Assembly (NCBI GenBank): GCA_029861655.1
Contig: JAOTZA010000169.1
Coordinates: 1 to 6,997, forward strand
Length of the DNA: 6,997 bases
Source of the DNA: Acidobacteriota bacterium
GTDB lineage: Bacteria > Acidobacteriota > Thermoanaerobaculia > Multivoradales > JAHEKO01
Direction of reading: 5' to 3'
Positions 1 through 5,681 of the stretch are shown here, one piece after another. A program made the position numbers and the translations under genes. The notes beneath the pieces are model-generated. The model saw only the letters and a program-made list of their open reading frames with translations. It was not told the DNA's origin and did no database searches. Each line of letters opens with the position of its first letter. The first letter of the stretch is position 1.

Positions 1-1
1 C

Positions 2-1723
2 AACCCGGATCTGCCCGACGAGTTCGAGCACATCCTCAACAAGGCGCTCGAGAAGGACAAGACGCTCCGCTACCAACACGCCTCCGATCTCAAGGCAGAC
101 CTCTTGCGCCTCGAGAGGGATGCGACTACGACTCCGGTCTCGGTAGCGGCCGGGCCGGCGACGACTGCACAACCGGGCCTCTGGCTCGGTCTGGCTGGGG
201 CGGCTATCACGATTACCGCGGCGTTGATTTTCCTAGGCCGGGGTGATCGGGCTTCCGAACCGGGTATTGGGTCGACTGCCTCGATCGGGTCGATCACCGA
301 GCCCGAAATCGCTGCGCAGTCGGGACCCGCAGCCAAATCCATCGCCGTGCTGTCGTTCGTCAACATGAGCTCCGATGAGGAGCAGGAATATTTCTCCGAC
401 GGCTTGTCGGAAGAACTGCTGAACCTGCTGGCCAAAATCCCGGATTTGCAGGTAACTTCGCGATCATCGGCATTCTCGTTCAAGGGCCAGAATCTGGGAA
501 TTCCTGAAATCGCCCGCAGGCTCAATGTCGCCCATATCCTCGAGGGTTCGGTTAGGAAGGCCGGCAACCAGATCCGCATCACCGCGCAATTGATTGACAC
601 GAATTCCGACACCCACCTGTGGTCAGAGACCTATGACCGTTCGCTAGACAACATCTTCGCCGTTCAGGACGAGATCGCTTCTGAAGTAGTAACACAACTC
701 AAGGTCACCCTACTGGATGATGCGCCCACGGTTCGCGAGATCGACCCCGAAGCCTATGCGCTGTTCCTGCAAGGCCGTCATTTGCGCCGCCAACATACAC
801 CCGAGGCGTATGAGCAGGCCCTGGCGTTGTTGCAGCAGGCGGTGGAGATTGACCCCGGCTTTGCCGACGCCTGGGTTAACTTGGCTACCGTGTATATGAA
901 CCAGTCGGGCACCCGGCAGCGGCCCGTTGACGAAGCCTTCACCCTGGCCCGCAAGGCGATCAACAAGGCCTTGGCGGCCGATCCGGAATTTGCACCGGCG
1001 CATGCCCATCTGGGCGCAATCGCAATGGCCTATGACAACGACCTGGTCGCCGCAGCCCGGCATCGAGAGCGTGCGCTGCAACTGGAGCCCACCAATACCA
1101 GCATTATCGGCGGTGCTGTCCGCCTGACCGCGTCGCTCGGCCGCCTGAACGAAGCCATTCCATTAGCGGAATATGTCGTCACCCGCGATCCGGTGAGCTT
1201 CTCTGCACGTTTTGGGCTGGGCTCGTTATACAGCGCAGCAGGGCGCTGGGATGAGGCCATTGCTACATTCAGCACTTTGGAGACGCTGAGCCCGGGCTCT
1301 ACCGATGCGCAGTACGGCATCGGCGTGGCGCTGCTGTTCAAGGGCGAGCCGCAGGCTGCTCTGGAGGCCTTTCAGCTGGAGACTACAAGTTTTGGCATGG
1401 CCGGCTTATCCATGGCCTACCACGCACTGGGCCGGGCGAGCGAGTCCGATGCCGCATTGGCGGAGCTGATCGAGCAACATGAACAGGAGGCGGCCTATAA
1501 TATTGCTTACGTTCTGGCCTATCGTGGTGAGGCTGATCGTGCCTTCGAGTGGCTGGACAAAGCGGTACAATACAAAGATTGGGGATTGGTGGACATCCTG
1601 GGTGAACGCCTGTTCGACAACCTCCACGACGACCCGCGCTGGCTGCCGTTCCTGGAGCGCATCGGTTCCTCACCCGAGCAACTGGCGGCGATCGAGTTCA
1701 AAGTGACGCTGCCGCGGGACTAG
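2..1723 (+). CDS. Membrane-anchored Ser/Thr protein kinase with TolB-like and TPR region (5' truncated)
   Basis: The reading frame is open from base 2, so the true start lies upstream; the first in-frame start-like codon (TTG at 104) falls inside the conserved domain and is not the start. 573 residues are visible. Residues 1-38 (with KALEKDKTLRYQHASDLKAD) match the last helices of a PknB-type kinase domain; the catalytic loop and DFG motif are outside the window. A Thr/Pro/Ala-rich linker leads to a hydrophobic segment at about 60-79 (LWLGLAGAAITITAALIFLG), probably the single membrane anchor. Residues about 112-232 (AVLSFVNMSSDEEQEYFSDG, later HILEGSVRKAGNQIRITAQL) match the TolB-like/FlgO-like domain seen in TPR-containing kinases and cyclases. 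About 245-545 is a TPR array (for example AVEIDPGFADAWVNLATVY), ending with a conserved LHDDPRWLPFLERIG cap. In the kinase-TPR family the outer half is thought to bind proteins or ligands and steer the inner kinase. The domain order is read from sequence; the substrate is unknown. The C-terminal part uses TTG leucine codons more freely than its neighbours. Confidence 0.93.
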   Translation, partial: NPDLPDEFEHILNKALEKDKTLRYQHASDLKADLLRLERDATTTPVSVAAGPATTAQPGLWLGLAGAAITITAALIFLGRGDRASEPGIGSTASIGSITEPEIAAQSGPAAKSIAVLSFVNMSSDEEQEYFSDGLSEELLNLLAKIPDLQVTSRSSAFSFKGQNLGIPEIARRLNVAHILEGSVRKAGNQIRITAQLIDTNSDTHLWSETYDRSLDNIFAVQDEIASEVVTQLKVTLLDDAPTVREIDPEAYALFLQGRHLRRQHTPEAYEQALALLQQAVEIDPGFADAWVNLATVYMNQSGTRQRPVDEAFTLARKAINKALAADPEFAPAHAHLGAIAMAYDNDLVAAARHRERALQLEPTNTSIIGGAVRLTASLGRLNEAIPLAEYVVTRDPVSFSARFGLGSLYSAAGRWDEAIATFSTLETLSPGSTDAQYGIGVALLFKGEPQAALEAFQLETTSFGMAGLSMAYHALGRASESDAALAELIEQHEQEAAYNIAYVLAYRGEADRAFEWLDKAVQYKDWGLVDILGERLFDNLHDDPRWLPFLERIGSSPEQLAAIEFKVTLPRD

Positions 1724-4700
1724 AAGCTGAGGCGAAGCCCAAGCCGGATCCGTCGCGGCATCGTCCAGGCGTTCGTCGTGTTGAAGGCCGCATTGGTGGG
1801 GGGCTTGTTCGGGTCGCCGGGCTCGATGGCGGTGGTCTCGCCGGTGAACCAGTCGAGCGGTTGATAGTCCTCGTTGAGGCCGGTGTAGTGAGTGTCGCGC
1901 AAGGTCTCGGTTTGCACATCGAGCAGGTTGAAGACATCCACCAGGAGGTTGAGCTGAATCTGCTCGCCGGTCCTGATCGGGTACCCCAGATGAAGATCCG
2001 CCTCATAGGCGTCGTCGACCCGGCCGAAGGCGCCCCGCTCGGAAAGGTAATACTGCCAAAGAGGATAGAATTCGGCGTAGCCGAAGGCCGTGACGGGGCT
2101 ACCGGTACGGTAGAAGGCCGACAGTCCCAGCGTCAATCCGACATCGAAGGCGTAACTTCCGTCGAGTTTCGCCTGCCAGGTTCGATCGTTGGAGAGGAAT
2201 CCCTCGTTGTTGACCGAGAAGTCGAAATAATCGAACGCCGAGCTGATGTGCGGATCGAGTTGGCCGGTGGAGACCTGGAAGCTGCCGTCGTAGCTCCCCT
2301 TGAGCTCGGACCAGAGGAGGGAGGCGAAGAGCTGGAATCTCCCGGTACGCCGCTTCGAGACCGTGACCTCGACAGCTTCGAAGGTCCTCTCCGGCTCTTC
2401 CAGTAGATGCAGGGTGTCGTTGTAACCGAAGGCGTAGCCGAGGTCGTAGGTGCCTTCCAGCAGCCCCCGGCCCGGGTTGCCGATGAGGTAGTCGAGGTCC
2501 GGGGAGAGCGCGTCCTCGATCACGCTCTGCAGATCGCGCCGAATAACCTTGAGACCGACGTTCCAGCTCGGCTCGAGCTCCCATTCGGCGCCAACCACGA
2601 TTTCGTCGAGGTACTCCCCCTCGATGTCGGGGTCGACGCGCCCGACGCCGCCAAGCCCCGCGGCCCTCGGACCACCCAGCCTGGGGTCGTGGGTCACATC
2701 ACCGGGAGAGTCCGAAAAGTTTACGGTTGCAATCTCCCCAGCGCTCGGGTTGAACGCCCGGATCACGATGTCGAGCGGAATGGTCTCGTAGAACCGCCCC
2801 CAGTGGGCGAAGATTTTGGCACGGCCCGCCCGGGTGGGATCCCAGACGAAGCCCAGGCGCGGCGAGAGGTTGTCGTTGATGTCGGCGCTCACCCCACCCA
2901 GAGCGTTGAACAGCTTCTGGGTCTCCCAGCGTACCCCGAGGTTGAGGGTCAGGTTGGAGGTGGGCCGCCAGGCGTCCTGGAGGTAGACGGCCGAGTTCTC
3001 GGTCTTGATGCCCCGATCAAGGGTCCCCGAGTCGAGGTCGGCCGCGGTCAGCATCGACCGGTCGACGCCCCAGCGATCAGGCCGGACGAAGAACTGGTGC
3101 AAATAAACGCAGAACTGACCGTCGGGGTCGCAGTCGATCCGGAGGATGGTCTGTCCGCCGCTGCGCTGCCTCTCCTGGACGCCGCCGATCTCCTCGAATT
3201 CGTAACCGGCGCCCAGCTCGTGCGAGCCGCCGAGATCTTCGACGAACAGCGACAGGGCAGCGTTGACCTGCTCGCGCTGGAGGTGCAGGTTCCTCAGATT
3301 GGCAAGACCCGACACGCGGTCGTCCCAACCAAAAACTAAAGTGCCATCGCCGAGCGGATCTGTCAGGTCGACATAGCCCACGACCGAAGCGCCCGGACCG
3401 CTCTCGAGGCTCTTCTCCCGGTGATCAGAGTAGCGGGCGTTGACCAGCAGCCGGTGGGTGAGCACTCCGTCGTAGCCGAACGTCTTATCGGTCGCGCCCG
3501 TCTCCTGAGTCGAGAGGAAGTGCAGCGGCGTCGCCGCCAGTGAGCGCTGTCCGGGGCCGATCCGCGTACTGGGATCGCCGAACGCCGAACCCATGAACGA
3601 GTGGTGGGGGCTTGCCGCCCAGGTGAGTTTCGTTGCCCACAGATCCCGATCCGTGCTGTCGATGAATTGGTCACCGGGCTCGGGTGCGCCGACGATGAGC
3701 TCGCTGAAGTCCTCGAGGCTCGCCAGGGTGCTCTCGTTCTCCACCCGGTCGTAGGCGCCAAAGAACCAGAGCTTGTCCCGGAGGATGTATCCCCCCAGAT
3801 CCAGTCCGAGGTCGGAGCGGGTGAAGTCGATCGTCTGGGAACTGCCGGAGACGGCCCCTGCCTTCGCCGCCCCGCTGAGGCCACTCTGCAGGGATTCGTC
3901 ATCCCAATAGCCGAACACGTCGCCGTTAAACTCGTTGCCACCCGACTTGGTGATCACGTTGACCAGCCCGCCGATGGCCCGGCCGTACTCGGCGCCGTAG
4001 CCGGCGGTCTTCACCTGGACCTCCTGGATGAACTCGAAGTTGAGCCTCTTGCCCTGGGTGCCAAACTCGATACCGGTGGTGTTCACGCCGTCGATATAAA
4101 AGGCGTTTTCAGCGCCGGTGGAGCCGTAGAAGGTCACGTTGTCGCAGACCTCGGGCGCGATGAACGGGCTTCCGGTGCAGGCATCGGTCTGGGCTCCGGG
4201 CGCGACCCTGGCCACTGCGAAGGCGTCGCGATCGGTGGCAATGTCGAGAAACGTCGCCGCGGACAGGTTGAGGCCGAGCTCGGTGGAGCTGGTATCGACG
4301 ACCGGCGGATGGGAGAGGACCTCTACCGCCTCAGTGAAGACCGAGGTCATGTGCACTTCGAGGCGAGCCGTGCCGCCTATCGGCACAGCCACCGCCTCCT
4401 GCTCGATGGCCTGAAAGCCTTCGAGGGCGAAAGTCACTTTGAAAGAGCCCGGAGGTAGCGCCAGGAAGCGAAAGCCACCGCGCGCGTCGGTGAGTTCGAT
4501 CCTTTTACCCTGCAACACGGACGATCGCACCTCGACCGTCACACCCGGCAGCGGCCCACCGGCATCGTCGACTACCGCGCCCTGGATGTCGCCACGAGTC
4601 GACTGGGCAAAGGCGGTGGGAGCCAGCAACAGAGTCGCGAGAATTGTCGGACGCCACGCCTTGCCCAGGACTGACCTCCTCATCCGTGGCCGAGCGCAGT

Positions 4701-4773
4701 CCGACTGGGTTGAACAGTGGATTCGCTTTCGGTCTTTCATCACTGGAACGCGAGTCGATCCGGTCTTGCTCAT
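1720..4773 (-). CDS. Oar-type TonB-dependent outer-membrane receptor with carboxypeptidase-regulatory-like N-terminal domain
   Basis: 1017 residues from ATG at 4773. The likely signal peptide runs from Met31: RRSVLGK, then hydrophobic PTILATLLLAPTAFA, with signal peptidase cleavage after Ala56 (AFA|Q). Residues about 61-142 form a CarboxypepD_reg-like domain (GDIQGAVVDDAGGPLPGVTV, then GGFRFLALPPGSFKVTF). The plug follows at about 150-280 (AFYIDGVNTTGIEFG, FEFIQEVQVKTAGYGAEYGR, GGLVNVITKSGGN). The rest is a 22-strand-type barrel ending in RIRLGLRLSF, the terminal strand with C-terminal Phe used for barrel insertion. Length and order are usual for Oar/SusC-like receptors of Acidobacteriota and Myxococcota, which take up large substrates with TonB-ExbBD energy; the substrate cannot be read here. 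No SusD-like partner is visible. The start is ambiguous: ATG 4773 has the Shine-Dalgarno-like AAGGGTGG, whereas ATG 4683 (Met31) gives a normal-length signal peptide but no obvious ribosome binding site. ATG 4740 is a third option. The gene converges on the kinase gene and is divergent from the STAS gene. Confidence 0.93.
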   Translation of the reverse strand: MSKTGSTRVPVMKDRKRIHCSTQSDCARPRMRRSVLGKAWRPTILATLLLAPTAFAQSTRGDIQGAVVDDAGGPLPGVTVEVRSSVLQGKRIELTDARGGFRFLALPPGSFKVTFALEGFQAIEQEAVAVPIGGTARLEVHMTSVFTEAVEVLSHPPVVDTSSTELGLNLSAATFLDIATDRDAFAVARVAPGAQTDACTGSPFIAPEVCDNVTFYGSTGAENAFYIDGVNTTGIEFGTQGKRLNFEFIQEVQVKTAGYGAEYGRAIGGLVNVITKSGGNEFNGDVFGYWDDESLQSGLSGAAKAGAVSGSSQTIDFTRSDLGLDLGGYILRDKLWFFGAYDRVENESTLASLEDFSELIVGAPEPGDQFIDSTDRDLWATKLTWAASPHHSFMGSAFGDPSTRIGPGQRSLAATPLHFLSTQETGATDKTFGYDGVLTHRLLVNARYSDHREKSLESGPGASVVGYVDLTDPLGDGTLVFGWDDRVSGLANLRNLHLQREQVNAALSLFVEDLGGSHELGAGYEFEEIGGVQERQRSGGQTILRIDCDPDGQFCVYLHQFFVRPDRWGVDRSMLTAADLDSGTLDRGIKTENSAVYLQDAWRPTSNLTLNLGVRWETQKLFNALGGVSADINDNLSPRLGFVWDPTRAGRAKIFAHWGRFYETIPLDIVIRAFNPSAGEIATVNFSDSPGDVTHDPRLGGPRAAGLGGVGRVDPDIEGEYLDEIVVGAEWELEPSWNVGLKVIRRDLQSVIEDALSPDLDYLIGNPGRGLLEGTYDLGYAFGYNDTLHLLEEPERTFEAVEVTVSKRRTGRFQLFASLLWSELKGSYDGSFQVSTGQLDPHISSAFDYFDFSVNNEGFLSNDRTWQAKLDGSYAFDVGLTLGLSAFYRTGSPVTAFGYAEFYPLWQYYLSERGAFGRVDDAYEADLHLGYPIRTGEQIQLNLLVDVFNLLDVQTETLRDTHYTGLNEDYQPLDWFTGETTAIEPGDPNKPPTNAAFNTTNAWTMPRRIRLGLRLSF

Positions 4774-4779
4774 AGCTGT

Positions 4780-4787
4780 CCACCCTT
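4780..4787 (-). promoter_or_regulatory. Shine-Dalgarno-like site for the receptor's upstream start
   Basis: On the - strand AAGGGTGG lies 6 bases before the ATG at 4773. It is the only purine-rich, anti-SD-like tract in front of any of the three candidate starts (4773, 4740, 4683). It therefore favours the longest form, although that form puts 30 extra residues before a normal signal peptide. Confidence 0.45.
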
Positions 4788-5050
4788 TCTGCTCGTGCAG
4801 CGGCCTCGCAGTGGCGATTCAGCCTGCAGATGGAGACACCCACCTCGCCGACCCTTCGGCAGCTCGGCGCTTGCAGGATTCTTCGTGTTCATACGAACAG
4901 CTCTGCGAGAAGGAAGCGAGAACTCGTGGCTTTGCGGCCCTAGCCTTCGCTATGTGTTTCTTTGTCGCGATCCTCGGTGATGAGTATACCGTCCTATCCG
5001 AAAACTCGGCCGACGAGCGTTCGCATCGCTTGCCTGGAAGGATCCCCCTA

Positions 5051-5216
5051 CTCGATATAGCCGAGCGGCTCGTCCAGGTGGAGGCCCTGCACGACGGAGC
5101 TCATCTGGACCTCGAACCGGCGATGTACGTGGCCAGCAGCAGAAGGACTAGAACCCCATCGCGAGCGTCAGGGCTCCCTCGCGGGCGCGCACTTCGGGGA
5201 AAACCCCGAGGAAGCG
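5051..5216 (-). pseudogene. Possible decayed coding remnants (unidentified)
   Basis: Two adjacent - strand stretches read like protein but in different frames. The upstream one (5216 down to 5151) gives 22 residues ending EGALTLAMGF before a TAG at 5148-5150; 19 of its 22 codons end in G or C, and the alternating hydrophobic end with final Phe resembles the last strand of an outer-membrane barrel. The downstream one (about 5131 down to 5051) gives FEVQMSSVVQGLHLDEPLGY and ends at a TAG at 5048-5050; 24 of 27 codons counted end in G or C. Neither has a start or an intact upstream frame (a TAG at 5217-5219 closes the first). I do not recognise the family. Chance in GC-rich DNA remains possible. 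Confidence 0.25.
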
Positions 5217-5217
5217 C
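5187..5217. repeat. Strong hairpin with AAAA loop
   Basis: TCGGGG (5194-5199) and CCCCGA (5204-5209) form a perfect 6-bp stem around AAAA. On the + strand RNA the stem extends to 8 bp by one U-G and one C-G pair. After a small internal loop (1 base against 2), GCGC (5187-5190) pairs with GCGC (5214-5217). No T-run follows on either side, so it is not a standard intrinsic terminator. It lies upstream of the predicted STAS promoter, so it is unlikely to be in that mRNA unless transcription starts further upstream. Confidence 0.5.
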
Positions 5218-5243
5218 TAGAGGAAATTGGGTCGCGCGCACTC

Positions 5244-5271
5244 TTGACTCAAACTGGTTGGAGTCTACTTT
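5244..5271 (+). promoter_or_regulatory. Candidate sigma70-like promoter of the STAS-phosphatase operon
   Basis: TTGACT (5244-5249, five of six matches to the -35 consensus) is followed after 16 bases by TACTTT (5266-5271, three of six matches to the -10 consensus, including the first two bases and the last T). Initiation would fall near 5278, giving a leader of about 80 bases before the STAS ATG at 5361. The -10 match is weak, so this is a candidate only. Confidence 0.4.
5246..5265. promoter_or_regulatory. Imperfect palindrome inside the promoter (candidate operator)
   Basis: GACTCAAACTGGTTGGAGTC is a 20-base imperfect palindrome: GACTC-a-AAC-tg-GTT-g-GAGTC, with 16 of 20 positions symmetric. 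It starts inside the -35 hexamer and fills the -35/-10 spacer, where a dimeric repressor would block polymerase. The same block is bracketed by a 9-base direct repeat GTCGCGCGC at 5231-5239 and 5277-5285. No regulator gene is visible, so the binding protein is unknown. Confidence 0.35.
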
Positions 5272-5289
5272 AGTCAGTCGCGCGCGATC

Positions 5290-5299
5290 CGTTCGAACG
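5290..5299. repeat. 10-base perfect palindrome CGTTCGAACG
   Basis: CGTTCGAACG reads the same on both strands and sits about 10-20 bases downstream of the predicted transcription start, a usual place for a second operator. Palindromes of this length also arise by chance, so function is not established. Confidence 0.25.
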
Positions 5300-5346
5300 T
5301 CTGCGCCCGGTATCAACTGTTAAGCTGACCGTGAAAGCAGGAGAGT

Positions 5347-5354
5347 GGGGAGAG
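5347..5354 (+). promoter_or_regulatory. Ribosome binding site that sets the STAS start
   Basis: GGGGAGAG contains GGAG 8 bases before ATG 5361. The alternative in-frame GTG at 5331 has no such tract before it, and its ten extra residues (MKAGEWGESF) lie outside the STAS fold. This is why 5361 is chosen. Confidence 0.7.
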
Positions 5355-5360
5355 TCGTTT

Positions 5361-5681
5361 ATGGACAACACCTTCGTCCTTGATGTCACCGGCCGAGTGA
5401 CGATTGAGCATGATGCACAGTTGCGCGAAGCCATCCGCGAGGCCGCCGAGTCGGGGGCGCGAAACGTTTTGCTCAACATGAAAGGTGTCACCAAGCTCGA
5501 TTCCTCCGGGATCGGTGATCTGGTGGCGGCGCAAATGGCGATGAGCGAGCGGGGCGGTCGACTTCTGCTTGTCGGACTGTCCGAGAAGCTCGCCAGGGTG
5601 CTTCAGATCACCAACCTCCTTGGAGTTCTAGAACTCTACGACCAGATGGACTCGGCTCTGGCGACGCTAGAGAAACAGTGA
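5361..5681 (+). CDS. STAS-domain protein, anti-sigma-factor antagonist (SpoIIAA/RsbV-like)
   Basis: 106 residues, the size of a stand-alone STAS domain. The order fits the fold: strand FVLDVTGRV (5-13), helix HDAQLREAIREAAESG (17-32), strand NVLLNMKGV (35-43), the signature LDSSGIGDL (46-54), a helix, GGRLLLVGL, then a final helix ending LATLEKQ. Ser48, the first Ser after Asp47, aligns with Ser58 of Bacillus SpoIIAA, the residue phosphorylated by the anti-sigma kinase. In that family the unphosphorylated form binds the anti-sigma factor and frees sigma. No anti-sigma kinase, PP2C phosphatase or sigma factor is visible here, so the partner is unknown; a non-sigma role (as in other single STAS proteins) is possible. 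The protein is cytoplasmic, with no signal peptide. Its TGA overlaps the GTG start of the downstream phosphatase gene (GTGA), which suggests coupled translation. Confidence 0.92.
   Translation: MDNTFVLDVTGRVTIEHDAQLREAIREAAESGARNVLLNMKGVTKLDSSGIGDLVAAQMAMSERGGRLLLVGLSEKLARVLQITNLLGVLELYDQMDSALATLEKQ

Larger units (their letters stand above)
4774..5360. other. Long divergent intergenic spacer between the receptor and STAS genes
   Basis: About 590 bases separate the divergent starts. I see no convincing intact gene; a 294-codon + frame that crosses the spacer starts inside the receptor gene on the opposite strand and has no recognisable motif. The STAS-proximal part holds a sigma70-like promoter (5244-5271), an imperfect palindrome within it, a 10-base palindrome (5290-5299) and a strong hairpin (5187-5217). 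The middle part (about 5050-5220) has short - strand stretches with G/C-biased third codon positions, perhaps a decayed gene end. The receptor-proximal part (4790-4990) holds only a small inverted repeat, TGTTC-ATAC-GAACA (4886-4899), and no good -35/-10 pair, so the receptor promoter is not located. Confidence 0.7.

Noticed and set aside
2407..3339. 310-codon + strand open frame inside the receptor gene
   Set aside because: It is antisense to well-supported barrel sequence, has no recognisable domain or ribosome binding site, and is explained by the GC-rich codon pattern of the receptor.
3601..4458. 285-codon + strand open frame opposite the receptor plug region
   Set aside because: It mirrors the plug and carboxypeptidase-like domain codons on the other strand; its Gly/Val/Glu-rich translation shows no fold signature.
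4983..4988. TATACT on the - strand as a -10 box for the receptor gene
   Set aside because: There is no matching -35 hexamer at 15-19 bases, no extended TG, and it lies over 200 bases from the start, so the match is probably chance.
4439..5323. 294-codon + strand open frame running from the receptor 5' end across the spacer
   Set aside because: The first third is antisense to the receptor signal-peptide region, the rest is low-complexity and Arg/Ser-rich with no motif, and it ends just before the STAS start without a plausible role.
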